From: Rhizobium sp. ICMP 5592
Lineage (GTDB): Bacteria; Pseudomonadota; Alphaproteobacteria; Rhizobiales; Rhizobiaceae
NCBI RefSeq assembly: GCF_009498525.1
Contig: NZ_QSNT01000002.1
Coordinates: 186,001 to 250,000 of the forward strand
DNA length: 64,000 nt
Reading direction: 5' to 3'
Shown: piece by piece, positions 43,968-52,807 of the stretch
How positions within the stretch are numbered: the first letter of the stretch is position 1
Layout: each line of letters starts with the position of its first letter
Made by a program: the position numbers and the translations under genes
Notes under the pieces: model-generated
Database searches by the model: none
What the model saw: the letters and a program-made list of their open reading frames with translations, nothing else
Told to the model about the DNA's origin: nothing

Positions 43968-44951
43968 TCATGCAGCCGGATCTCTTCCTTGGACAATGGC
44001 GGAAGGATGAGCGTCTTTGATGCCGAGATCTATTGCGAGCTGACTGCGAAAATCTTCGCCCTTTTCCAGGCAGACAAGCACATGGTGGAAATCATATGCC
44101 GGTTGCCAGCCAAGTTCCCGTTTTGCCAATTGGTTGACATAGACGCGGTCGAGTTCGGTAAATAATTTCCAATCGCGCGCGGCATAGAGCGACATACAGT
44201 TGGGAAACAGGCGTTGGACGACCGCAACGGCATCCCGGCGCAATGCAGCAATGTCAGCTTTTTCAAAGGGTGTAGTTGCCGAGATAATATAGCGGCCGAA
44301 ACCGATCACCTTTGCTTTTTCCACCGCCAGTAGATGTGCGGAAACAACATCGGCGATGTCTGCGCGGCGATAGAGCAATTCGTTTGCCTGGCGGTTGTAC
44401 TGGCTAAACTCACCTGGAAGCCCGGTGTTGTCTGCGGCTCCCGGAAAGAAGCGCGATACGCGCAGCACGATCATCGGCAATTTGTGGAGGCGGTAGAAAA
44501 GTTCACAAAGGTTCTCTGCAGCGATTTTGGTGATGCCGTAGATATTCCTTGGGGCTGCTACGACCTCTTCGGTGATCCATGCGGCTGGACCGTCGGCAGC
44601 AGGAGTTAGTGCCGTACCAAAAGCGCTGGTCGTGCTGGTAAAAACAAACCGCTCAACGCCCTGTGACACCGCTTCTTCCAACAGGTTCAACGTGCCCGTC
44701 AGATTGGTATCGAGGAAATCCTGATTACTGTTGGTCGCGATATGCGGCTTATGCAGGGTAGCGGCATGCAACACAGCGTGAATGCCGACCATAGCCTCAC
44801 GTACAAAACCGCGATCGGCAATGGAGCCGACATTGTCTGTGAAAGCAGAGGGTTTGATGTCGACGCCACGCACCGCTTGTCCGCTGGACTTAAGCGTTCG
44901 TATCAGCGCTTCGCCGAGATAACCCGAGCTGCCCGTCACTAATATTGCCAT
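43968..44951 (-). CDS. NAD-dependent epimerase/dehydratase
   Basis: 327 residues of the extended SDR type: GSSGYLGEAL cofactor motif, Ser/Thr in FTSTTSAFG, YGITK catalytic pair. Acts on an NDP-sugar or a related substrate. Stop is 9 bp from the XRE stop (convergent). No cluster partner gives the substrate. Confidence 0.87.
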   Translation of the reverse strand: MAILVTGSSGYLGEALIRTLKSSGQAVRGVDIKPSAFTDNVGSIADRGFVREAMVGIHAVLHAATLHKPHIATNSNQDFLDTNLTGTLNLLEEAVSQGVERFVFTSTTSAFGTALTPAADGPAAWITEEVVAAPRNIYGITKIAAENLCELFYRLHKLPMIVLRVSRFFPGAADNTGLPGEFSQYNRQANELLYRRADIADVVSAHLLAVEKAKVIGFGRYIISATTPFEKADIAALRRDAVAVVQRLFPNCMSLYAARDWKLFTELDRVYVNQLAKRELGWQPAYDFHHVLVCLEKGEDFRSQLAIDLGIKDAHPSAIVQGRDPAA

Positions 44952-45038
44952 ATGAGCCCCGCTCTCAAGTTTCTAAGGCGCATCTATCCGCGCGCATCAG
45001 AGCAGAGCAATCTGGAAAATCTACAATGCGCTATAGGC

Positions 45039-45362
45039 TCAGCCTTCGAGATCGCTCCTGAGCCTGTCGAGAATCGACAGGGCGTGGCCGGCATAGGCGC
45101 TGATCCAGCGATCGTGAATCTGCTTGATCGGCAGGCTGTTCAGGTGGTTCCAGCGCTCGCGCCCCTCCTTTTGAGCGATCACCAGTCCGGCTTCCTCCAG
45201 CACCTTCAGATGCAGCATCACCGTGCAGCGATCCATATCCGGGAAGGTCTCGCAGAGCATGCCGGTGGTTCTCGGCGCTTCCTTCAGGAGGTCGAGGATT
45301 TCGCGCCGGCGCCGGTGCGCCAGGGCCTTGAAAATGAGGTCGCTATCCGATTCACTTGACAT
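45039..45362 (-). CDS. ArsR-family regulator
   Basis: 107 residues: FKALAHRRRREILDLLKEAPRTTGML, then DRCTVMLHLKVLEEAGLV. No metal-site motif. This type is normally paired with an AHSA1/SRPBCC gene, here divergent at 45436. Its ATG overlaps a 7-bp-arm palindrome, so autorepression is likely. Confidence 0.92.
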   Translation of the reverse strand: MSSESDSDLIFKALAHRRRREILDLLKEAPRTTGMLCETFPDMDRCTVMLHLKVLEEAGLVIAQKEGRERWNHLNSLPIKQIHDRWISAYAGHALSILDRLRSDLEG

Positions 45363-45380
45363 GTTATGTTTTTATAACAT
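45361..45380. promoter_or_regulatory. ArsR operator palindrome
   Basis: ATGTTAT-GTTTTT-ATAACAT: perfect 7-bp arms, overlapping the arsR start codon and lying 55 bp before the SRPBCC start. Confidence 0.6.
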
Positions 45381-45435
45381 AATGGGATCGATCGCAATGG
45401 AGAAACAGTTCCGATCAGAAAGAGGAGGAGAAGCC

Positions 45436-45918
45436 ATGACGCTGGATATCCGTATTTCGGGCCGCATCGGCCGCAGGGTGGAGGAGGTCTTCGATGCGGT
45501 CGTCAATCCGCAGAAGCTTGCGAGCTATTTCACCACCGTCGGCGGCGCCAGCGCGCCGCTCGTGGCCGGGACGACGGTCATCTGGTGGGAGAAGGCGCCG
45601 GTCGAGGTCGGCGAGGTCGAGCCCAATCGCCGCATCGTCTTTCACTGGGATGGCGGCGCCGACGAGGAGGGCGCGCGCTATAGGACCAAGGTGGAGATGA
45701 CGTTCGAAGCGCTTGACGACGGTGGTACCCTGGTGACGATCGCGGAATCCGGCTGGCGTGAGGATGCGGCCGGCCGTCGCGGCACTTATCTGAATTGCGA
45801 AGGCTGGACCCAGATGCTTTGCTGCATGAAGGCCTTCGTCGAATATGGCATCAATCTGCGGGAAGGCTTCTTCCTGAGCGAAATGCGCGGCGTCCCCGCA
45901 GAGGCGCCGGATCGCTGA
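45436..45918 (+). CDS. SRPBCC/AHSA1-family protein
   Basis: 160 residues with the helix-grip fold: DIRISGRIGRRVEEVFDAVVNPQKLASYFTT, WWEKAPVEVGEVEPNRRIVFHW and a long C-terminal helix. GAGGAGG precedes the ATG at 45436. A lipid or small-molecule binding cavity is expected; function unknown. Likely regulated by the divergent ArsR. Confidence 0.9.
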   Translation: MTLDIRISGRIGRRVEEVFDAVVNPQKLASYFTTVGGASAPLVAGTTVIWWEKAPVEVGEVEPNRRIVFHWDGGADEEGARYRTKVEMTFEALDDGGTLVTIAESGWREDAAGRRGTYLNCEGWTQMLCCMKAFVEYGINLREGFFLSEMRGVPAEAPDR

Positions 45919-46284
45919 GAGGGCAGGCGAGGCTGATGCACATCGCGCCGTGCGGTAACATGCGTCTGCGGGTGTTTGCCGAGGGACTATGACCCTGCCT
46001 GAATGTCCTGATCGTGAACTGCGCCGCTTGCGGGCGGTGCAGTTCACTTTTCTGTGTGGATAAGCTCAAATTCCTGGTGAATGACAAATTCCTTTTAATA
46101 ATAACGGATTCCTTGTTAGAGGAACGCGGCCTGCGCCAAAATTGCCCAAATTCAGAAACATGGGAGCGCTCGAGAAAAAGCGCCCGTGGACAGAAGTGCA
46201 GGCGACACCATAAAGATGCAATATTAGCGTTACTGCACATCCGAGCAAACGGGACCGGCGAAAGCCAATTCAAACAGGTAGAGC
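45919..46284 (+). other. 366-bp region upstream of lpiA
   Basis: Holds a terminator for the SRPBCC gene at 46014-46051, then about 230 bp that must contain the lpiA promoter. A-rich stretch near 46075-46110 but no clear -35/-10 pair. No gene is supported. Confidence 0.5.
46014..46051 (+). terminator. Terminator after the SRPBCC gene
   Basis: GTGAACTGC (46014-46022) with GCAGTTCAC (46039-46047), extended by CCGC/CGG inside, then TTTTCT. Confidence 0.65.
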
Positions 46285-48894
46285 ATGTCGACCCCAATCG
46301 ATCTGGAAAAAGCCGATGAGGAACTGAAGGAACGTGGCGGGATAAGCGGGTTCCTGAACAGCAACCGCACGCTGATCGTTGCCGTCCTCACCGTCGCCGT
46401 CTTCGGTATTGCTGCCTATGCGATCTTCGATCTGACGAACGAAGTCCGCTATGACGATGTCGTGCATGCGCTGGAGACGACCAAGCTCTCGTCCATCCTG
46501 CTGGCCCTGTTCTTTACCGGCCTCAGCTTCGCCTCGCTGATCTTCTACGATCAGAACGCGCTGGAATATATCGGCAAGCGCCTGCCGTTTCCGCATGTTG
46601 CGCTCACCTCCTTCAGTGCCTATGCGGTCGGCAATACGGCTGGTTTCGGCGCGCTCAGCGCCGGCGCCATCCGCTATCGCGCCTATACGAGGATGGGGCT
46701 GTCGCCCGATGACATCACCCGCGTCATCGCCTTCGTCACGCTCGCCTTCGGCCTTGGCCTTGCCGCTGTCGGCGCCATTGCGCTGCTGGTCATTGCCGAT
46801 GAAATCGGCCCGCTGATCAATGTCGACGGCCTGTGGCTGCGCCTGATCGCCGGTGCCATTCTCGTGGCGCTCGCTGTCGTGATCGTCATCGGCCGCAATG
46901 GCCGCGAGGTGCAGATCGGGCCGATCGCCGTTCGCCTGCCGGATTCGCGCACCTGGTCGCGGCAATTCCTGGTGACCGCCTTCGATATCGCCGCCTCGGC
47001 CTCGGTGCTTTATGTGCTGCTGCCGGATACGGCCATCGGCTGGCCGGGCTTCTTCGCCATCTATGCCATCGCCGTCGGCCTCGGCGTGCTGAGCCATGTT
47101 CCGGCCGGCTTCGGCGTGTTCGAGACGATCATCATCGCCTGGCTCGGCAGCTCGGTGAATGCCGACGCGGTCCTCGGTTCGCTGGTTCTCTACCGCGTCA
47201 TCTACAACGTCATCCCGCTGGCGATCGCGATCCTGGCCGTCTCCGTGGCCGAGCTGCGCCGCTTCGTCGATCATCCGGCCGCCTCCAGCATGCGCCGCAT
47301 CGGCGGCCGCCTCATGCCGCAGCTGCTGTCGACCTTCGCGCTGCTGCTCGGCATGATGCTGGTCTTTTCGAGCGTGACGCCGACACCGGATCAAAATCTC
47401 GAATTCCTCCGCGATTATCTGGCATTGCCGATCGTCGAAGGAGCGCATTTCCTGTCCAGCCTTCTTGGGCTCGCGATGATCGTTGCCGCCCGCGGCCTTG
47501 GCCAGCGTCTCGATGGCGCTTGGTGGGTCTCGATCTTTTCGGCAGTCCTCGCGCTGCTGCTGTCGCTGCTGAAGGCCATTGCCATCGTCGAAGCCGGGTT
47601 GCTCGGCTTCCTCATCTTCGGCCTCGTCGTCAGCCGTCAACTCTTCACCCGGCCGGCATCGCTGCTGAACCAGGCCCTGACAGGCGGCTGGCTGACGGCG
47701 ATTGCGGTGATCTGCATCGGCGCCATCGTCATTCTGTTCTTCGTCTATCGTGACGTCGAATACAGCAACCAGCTCTGGTGGGAGTTCGAATTTACTGGCG
47801 AGGCGCCGCGCGGGCTCCGCGCCGTGCTCGGCATTTCCATCGTCTCGTCGGCGATCGCGATCTTCAGCCTGTTACGGCCGGCGACGCCGCGACTGGACCC
47901 TGTTTCCGGAGATGCCGTGGAGCGGGCCGTCGAGATCGTCCGCAACCAAGGCATCGCCGACGCTAATCTGGTCCGCATGAGCGACAAGAGCATCATGTTC
48001 TCGGAAAAGGGCGATGCCTTCATCATGTACGGCAAGCAGGGCCGCTCGTGGATCGCGCTGTTCGATCCGATCGGCCCCAAGCACGCCCTGCCGGAACTCG
48101 TCTGGCGCTTCGTCGAAACCGCCCGTGCGGCGGGCTGCCGTTCGGTGTTCTATCAGATATCGCCGGCGCTTCTGTCCTATTGCGCCGATGCCGGTTTGCG
48201 CGCCTTCAAGCTCGGCGAACTGGCGGTGGTCAACCTCACCAATTTCGAGCTCAAGGGCGGCAAATGGGCCAATCTTCGCCAGACCGCGAGCCGCGCTGTG
48301 CGCGACGGACTAGAATTTGCCGTTATCGAGCCGCAGCATGTGCCTGAAATCATGGATCAGCTTGCCGAGGTCTCGGAATCGTGGCTTGCCGATCATAACG
48401 CCAAGGAAAAAGGCTTCTCGCTGGGCGCCTTCGATCCAGACTATGTTGCCTCGCAACCGGTTGGCGTGCTGAAAAAGGATGGTAAGATCGTCGCTTTCGC
48501 TAATATCCTGATGACGGAGACCAGGGAGGAGGGCTCTGTCGACCTGATGCGCTTTTCGCCCGATGCCCCGAAGGGATCGATGGATTTTCTGTTCGTGCAG
48601 ATCCTCGAATATCTGAAGGAGCAGGGTTTCCAGCGCTTCAATCTGGGCATGGCGCCGCTATCGGGCATGTCGAGACGGGAATCGGCACCGGTGTGGGACA
48701 GGGTCGGGGGAACCGTGTTCGAACACGGCGAACGCTATTACAATTTCAAAGGGCTTCGTGCCTTCAAATCCAAGTTTCATCCCGAATGGCAGCCACGCTA
48801 TCTGGCCGTTTCGGGAGGTGTCAGTCCAATGATCGCGTTGATGGATGCCACATTCCTCATCGGGGGCGGACTTAAGGGGGTCGTGAGGAAATGA
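46285..48894 (+). CDS. lpiA: Lysyl-phosphatidylglycerol synthase/flippase LpiA (MprF family)
   Basis: 869 residues: an N-terminal flippase domain of about 14 membrane helices (30-535) and a C-terminal cytoplasmic DUF2156 GNAT-like synthase domain (about 550-860; FSEKGDAFIMYGKQGRSWIALFDPIG). Transfers lysine from Lys-tRNA to phosphatidylglycerol and flips the product, lowering surface charge. In Rhizobium tropici this gene is named lpiA (low-pH inducible) and is linked to tolerance of acid and cationic peptides. acvB overlaps its stop by ATGA. Confidence 0.94.
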   Translation: MSTPIDLEKADEELKERGGISGFLNSNRTLIVAVLTVAVFGIAAYAIFDLTNEVRYDDVVHALETTKLSSILLALFFTGLSFASLIFYDQNALEYIGKRLPFPHVALTSFSAYAVGNTAGFGALSAGAIRYRAYTRMGLSPDDITRVIAFVTLAFGLGLAAVGAIALLVIADEIGPLINVDGLWLRLIAGAILVALAVVIVIGRNGREVQIGPIAVRLPDSRTWSRQFLVTAFDIAASASVLYVLLPDTAIGWPGFFAIYAIAVGLGVLSHVPAGFGVFETIIIAWLGSSVNADAVLGSLVLYRVIYNVIPLAIAILAVSVAELRRFVDHPAASSMRRIGGRLMPQLLSTFALLLGMMLVFSSVTPTPDQNLEFLRDYLALPIVEGAHFLSSLLGLAMIVAARGLGQRLDGAWWVSIFSAVLALLLSLLKAIAIVEAGLLGFLIFGLVVSRQLFTRPASLLNQALTGGWLTAIAVICIGAIVILFFVYRDVEYSNQLWWEFEFTGEAPRGLRAVLGISIVSSAIAIFSLLRPATPRLDPVSGDAVERAVEIVRNQGIADANLVRMSDKSIMFSEKGDAFIMYGKQGRSWIALFDPIGPKHALPELVWRFVETARAAGCRSVFYQISPALLSYCADAGLRAFKLGELAVVNLTNFELKGGKWANLRQTASRAVRDGLEFAVIEPQHVPEIMDQLAEVSESWLADHNAKEKGFSLGAFDPDYVASQPVGVLKKDGKIVAFANILMTETREEGSVDLMRFSPDAPKGSMDFLFVQILEYLKEQGFQRFNLGMAPLSGMSRRESAPVWDRVGGTVFEHGERYYNFKGLRAFKSKFHPEWQPRYLAVSGGVSPMIALMDATFLIGGGLKGVVRK

Positions 48895-50288
48895 TCTTGA
48901 AATACGCAACATCCTTGGCTTCCGCATTGCTGCTGTCTGCCGGCCTGCTGGTATCCAGCGCGGCAAGAGCGGATGAGGACGATACCAAATACGATCTTGG
49001 CATGATCTCCCCGCCACATATCCTGCGCCCGCAGGGCAAGGTGACCAGCGAGGTCATCCTGATCTCCGACGTTGCCGGCTGGGGCGACAAGGAAAAGGGC
49101 GTCGCTGACAAGCTTGTCGCCAACGGCACGCTGGTCATCGGTATCGACTATCCGTCCTTCCTGGCGTCGCTGAACAAATACGACGTCAGCCAGAACGACG
49201 GCTGCATCTACATGGTCTCGGACCTGGAATCGCTCAGCCAGCAGGTGCAGCGCTCCTTTGCCGACAGCACCTATCAGCTGCCCATCATCGCCGGTGTCGG
49301 CGCGGGCGGTGCCATGGCGTTGACGATTGCCGCGCAGACCCCGGACGCCACCGTTGCCGGCACGCTCGCCGTCGATCCGACCTCCGGGATTGCGCTGAAG
49401 CAGGAGCTTTGCACCCCCGCCGAAAAGAAGAGCGATGGCGACATGGTGTCCTTCGGCCTGCAGGAAGGCGCGCTGCCGAACCCGATCGTCGCGACATTCA
49501 CCTCGAACGCTCCCAAGGACGGACGCGACCATGTCGAGGAGATCCAGAAGGATCACCCTGATGTCCAGGTTACCGATTCCGACGATGACGACACCTACGC
49601 CACCCTCAGCACCGGGTTGGCGGATCTGATGAAGATGATCGACAGCGAAAAATCGCCGCTCGGTCTGCCTGTCGATGTCATGGACACCAAGCCCACGGAA
49701 GACACGCTGGCGATCGTCTATTCCGGCGATGGCGGCTGGCGCGATATCGACAAGGAAGTCGGCAGCTATCTCCAGGACCAGGGCATCCCGGTCGTCGGCG
49801 TCGACACGCTGCACTACTTCTGGACGGAGCGCGATCCGCAGCAGACCGCCGACGATCTCGGTCGCATGATCCAATACTACACCAAGCGCTTCAAGGTGAA
49901 GCATGTGGTGCTGGTCGGCTATTCCTTCGGTGCCGACGTGCTGCCGGCGAGCTATAACCGTCTGAAGCAGGCCGACAAGGACAAGATCGTGCAGATCTCG
50001 CTGTTGTCGCTGTCGCGCAAGGTCGACTATGTGATCTCGGTCATGGGTTGGCTGGGCGCCACGAGCGCCGGCAAGGGCGGTGATCCCACCAACGACCTCA
50101 AATCGATCAATCCGAAGATGGTACAGTGCATCTACGGCAAGGACGACGACGAGGATGTCGCCTGCCCGGTCTTGACCGGTACGGGCGCCGAAGTCATCGC
50201 CATGGATGGCGGCCATCATTTCGACGACGATTACCAGGCCTTGGCCAATCACATCATCAACGGCCTGAAGAGCAGGCTCGGCGAGTGA
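48891..50288 (+). CDS. acvB: AcvB/AtvA periplasmic hydrolase (VirJ family)
   Basis: 465 residues with a signal peptide (1-27). Two alpha/beta-hydrolase-like halves: in the first the elbow reads GVGAGGA and lacks the serine; in the second GYSFGAD provides Ser345 and HH near the C-terminus (MDGGHHF) the histidine. In Agrobacterium, AcvB hydrolyses lysyl-phosphatidylglycerol and is needed for virulence; in R. tropici the same gene is atvA. It therefore balances the LpiA product. ATGA overlap with lpiA shows coupling. Confidence 0.93.
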   Translation: MILKYATSLASALLLSAGLLVSSAARADEDDTKYDLGMISPPHILRPQGKVTSEVILISDVAGWGDKEKGVADKLVANGTLVIGIDYPSFLASLNKYDVSQNDGCIYMVSDLESLSQQVQRSFADSTYQLPIIAGVGAGGAMALTIAAQTPDATVAGTLAVDPTSGIALKQELCTPAEKKSDGDMVSFGLQEGALPNPIVATFTSNAPKDGRDHVEEIQKDHPDVQVTDSDDDDTYATLSTGLADLMKMIDSEKSPLGLPVDVMDTKPTEDTLAIVYSGDGGWRDIDKEVGSYLQDQGIPVVGVDTLHYFWTERDPQQTADDLGRMIQYYTKRFKVKHVVLVGYSFGADVLPASYNRLKQADKDKIVQISLLSLSRKVDYVISVMGWLGATSAGKGGDPTNDLKSINPKMVQCIYGKDDDEDVACPVLTGTGAEVIAMDGGHHFDDDYQALANHIINGLKSRLGE

Positions 50289-50298
50289 TGCACTGATC

Positions 50299-50322
50299 GC
50301 GCGGCGGCTTGTTCCGCCGCGC
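50299..50322 (+). terminator. Hairpin downstream of acvB
   Basis: Nine-bp perfect stem GCGCGGCGG/CCGCCGCGC (50299-50307 with 50314-50322), 11 bp past the stop. No T tract follows, so it may be a processed end or an inefficient terminator. Confidence 0.5.
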
Positions 50323-50483
50323 ACATTCCAAAAGCTATTCAGCCATACGCGCCGCTGTTTTCCATGTCCGCCGACCAGCATTTATTTGCTTCTTGGCGTG
50401 GCTGCCGGTAGTCGGAAGAAAGACGGCGCGAGTTGATCCCGGCTCGCCCACCTGATCCCGCCAACCCGAGAGGGAACTAAACC

Positions 50484-51161
50484 TTGTCCGCCATATCGTC
50501 TTCCGTCTTCGACAAAAGCTATTCCGGATTCCTATTCGACATGGATGGCACGATCATCAACTCGATCGTGGCCGCCGAACGTGTCTGGGGCGATTGGGCG
50601 CGCAGCAAGGGGCTGGACGTCGAGAAGTTCATGCCGACCATGCATGGTGCGCGCGGCATCGATACGATCGGCAAACTGAATCTTCCCGGCGTCGATCCTG
50701 TCACAGAGTCGGCACTGATCATGGAGGCGGAGATCGCCGACCTGGAAGGCGTGGTGCCGCTGCCGGGCGCAATCGAGTTCCTGGCCTCGCTGCCGCCGGA
50801 CCGCTGGGCGATCGTCACCTCTTCGCCGCTCCGGCTTGCCCATGCGCGGCTTGCCGTCGCCGGCATTCCGGTTCCGCGCTTCATCGTCACGGCCGAAGAC
50901 GTCAAGATCGGCAAGCCTGATCCGCAATGCTACATCCTCGGTGCCGAGCGACTCGGGCTGCGCCCCTCCGATTGCCTGGTGTTCGAGGACGTCATGGCCG
51001 GTATCAAGGCGGGCGAAGCCGCCGGCGCCGATGTCGTGGTGATCACGGCGACGCATTCCCATCCGCTCGAGACCAGTCATCCGACGCTGCCGAATTATGA
51101 GAATGTTCGGGCGCATATCGATGGGGACGGCCACCTTTCGGTGGTACGCAAGGCCGGCTGA
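50484..51161 (+). CDS. HAD-superfamily phosphatase (beta-PGM-like)
   Basis: 225 residues. Motif 1 FDMDGTIINS (nucleophile Asp in DMDGT), motif 2 TSSP, motif 3 IGKPDP and motif 4 FEDVMAG: complete HAD set with an alpha-helical cap. Probably a sugar-phosphate phosphatase or mutase. TTG start at 50484 with GAGAGGGA upstream. No operon partner fixes the substrate. Confidence 0.88.
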   Translation: MSAISSSVFDKSYSGFLFDMDGTIINSIVAAERVWGDWARSKGLDVEKFMPTMHGARGIDTIGKLNLPGVDPVTESALIMEAEIADLEGVVPLPGAIEFLASLPPDRWAIVTSSPLRLAHARLAVAGIPVPRFIVTAEDVKIGKPDPQCYILGAERLGLRPSDCLVFEDVMAGIKAGEAAGADVVVITATHSHPLETSHPTLPNYENVRAHIDGDGHLSVVRKAG

Positions 51162-51264
51162 AGCCACTGACGAGCAGGCGGTAGTCCGATGTCGCTTTCG
51201 CGCATTGCATTGGGCCGCAGGCTCATTATGCTTTCCTGATATTGTCCCAATGCGTGAAAGCCTG

Positions 51265-51852
51265 ATGACCCCTAAAGAGCTAAAAGCCCGATATCGCAAC
51301 GAGCGCCTGGCTGCGCGCGACGCGATCCCGCCCGATGAGCGCATCGAAAAGGGGTTGGCGATGCTTGCGCACGCCGGCGATGCCATCGACCTCCAGCCGG
51401 GAGAGATCGTGTCCGGCTTTTTACCGATCCGGTCGGAAGCCGACATTCGGCCGCTGATGGCGCGATTGCGGGAACGCGGGGCGCGGCTCTGCGTTCCGGT
51501 CATTCTCGACAAGCTGACCATCGTCTTTCGCGAACTGGTGCCCGGTGTGCCGTTGGTCCCCAGCGGGTTCGGCACGGCGGGGCCGGGTCCGGAGGCTGCT
51601 GTTCTGGATCCCGAGGTCATGCTGGTGCCGCTTTCGGCTTTCGACAGCACCGGCCATCGCATCGGCTACGGCGCGGGCCATTATGACCGTGCGATCGATC
51701 GTTTGCATCAAAAAGGCTTGAATCCAAGGCTGATCGGCATTGCATTCGACTGCCAGGAAGTGCCATCAGTACCGGCTGAGCCGCATGATGTCCGTCTGGA
51801 CGCGATTTTGACCGAGAGCGGGCTCAATTTTGTTTCCGTGGAGATTGGATAG
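51265..51852 (+). CDS. 5-formyltetrahydrofolate cyclo-ligase
   Basis: Converts 5-formyl-THF to 5,10-methenyl-THF with ATP. 195 residues from MTPKELKARYR; ATG at 51250 is an in-frame alternative. The family motif GYGAGHYDR is present near residue 134, with the basic N-terminal KARYRNERL. It runs directly into a YmdB-like gene (3 bp). In many proteobacteria this gene follows the 6S RNA; here it is 12.3 kb away. Confidence 0.93.
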   Translation: MTPKELKARYRNERLAARDAIPPDERIEKGLAMLAHAGDAIDLQPGEIVSGFLPIRSEADIRPLMARLRERGARLCVPVILDKLTIVFRELVPGVPLVPSGFGTAGPGPEAAVLDPEVMLVPLSAFDSTGHRIGYGAGHYDRAIDRLHQKGLNPRLIGIAFDCQEVPSVPAEPHDVRLDAILTESGLNFVSVEIG

Positions 51853-51855
51853 GGA

Positions 51856-52680
51856 ATGCGGCTGCTTTTTCTGGGTGACATGGTCGGGAAGACCGGACGG
51901 GTTGCGGTATGGGATCGCTTGCCAGGTCTGGTGTCCGATCTGAAGCTCGACTTCGTCATCGTCAACGGCGAGAACGCCGCCGGCGGCTTCGGCATCACCG
52001 AGGATATCTTTCTCGAGACCATCAATGCCGGCGCTGATGTGGTGACCACGGGCAATCACGTCTGGGACCAGAAGGAAGCAGTAGTGTTCTGCGAGCGCCA
52101 CGACCAGTTCCTGCGTCCGGCCAATTATCCCGCCGGTACGCCCGGTCGTGGCTCGAGCATCTACTATGCCCGCAACGGCGCCCGCGTCCTCGTCGCCAAC
52201 ATCATGGGCCGCGTCTTCATGCATCCGGAACTGGACGATCCTTTCAAGGCGGCGGAAGCCATCCTCGATGCCTGCCCGCTGAAGGAACAGGCCGATGCCA
52301 TCGTCTTCGATTTCCATGCGGAAGCGACCAGCGAGAAGCAGTGCTTCGGCCATTTCGTCGACGGCCGCGCCAGCTTCGTCGTCGGCACGCATACGCATGT
52401 GCCGACCGCCGACGCGCAGATCCTGAACGGTGGCACAGCCTATATGTCCGATGCCGGCATGTGCGGCGATTACGATTCGTCGCTCGGCATGGAGAAGGAA
52501 GAGCCGCTCAACCGCTTCATCTCGAAAATGCCGAAGGGCCGTTTCGAGGCCGCCTCCGGCCCTGCCACCATCTGCGGCGTCGGCGTGGAGATTTCGGATG
52601 CGACCGGGCTTGCGGAAAAGATAGCGCCGCTGCGGCTCGGGCCGCGTCTGGCCGAGACCATTCCGGAGTTTTGGCGCTAG
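51856..52680 (+). CDS. ymdB: YmdB-type metallophosphoesterase
   Basis: 274 residues, TIGR00282 family: FLGDMVGKTGR, NGENAAGGFGI, TTGNHVWD and GTHTHVPTAD supply the metal ligands. Relatives hydrolyse 2',3'-cyclic nucleotides and influence biofilm or stress phenotypes. Three bases from the 5-FCL stop, so cotranscribed. Confidence 0.9.
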   Translation: MRLLFLGDMVGKTGRVAVWDRLPGLVSDLKLDFVIVNGENAAGGFGITEDIFLETINAGADVVTTGNHVWDQKEAVVFCERHDQFLRPANYPAGTPGRGSSIYYARNGARVLVANIMGRVFMHPELDDPFKAAEAILDACPLKEQADAIVFDFHAEATSEKQCFGHFVDGRASFVVGTHTHVPTADAQILNGGTAYMSDAGMCGDYDSSLGMEKEEPLNRFISKMPKGRFEAASGPATICGVGVEISDATGLAEKIAPLRLGPRLAETIPEFWR

Positions 52681-52807
52681 TGGCTGCCCAATCATTCATC
52701 GTCTGGCGGCAATGACGCGATTGTGAGCAATCCCGATTGGATTGCCGCTGGACCTGTTTTCAACCATGCCGCATCCTCTCCGCTTCCGTGAGGCTTGAGG
52801 GGGGGGC

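Noticed and set aside
46270..47640. 456-codon minus-strand frame opposite lpiA
   Set aside because: Antisense of the membrane domain of lpiA; extremely D/E/R-rich with no domain.
48798..50381. 527-codon minus-strand frame opposite acvB
   Set aside because: Antisense shadow of a confident gene.
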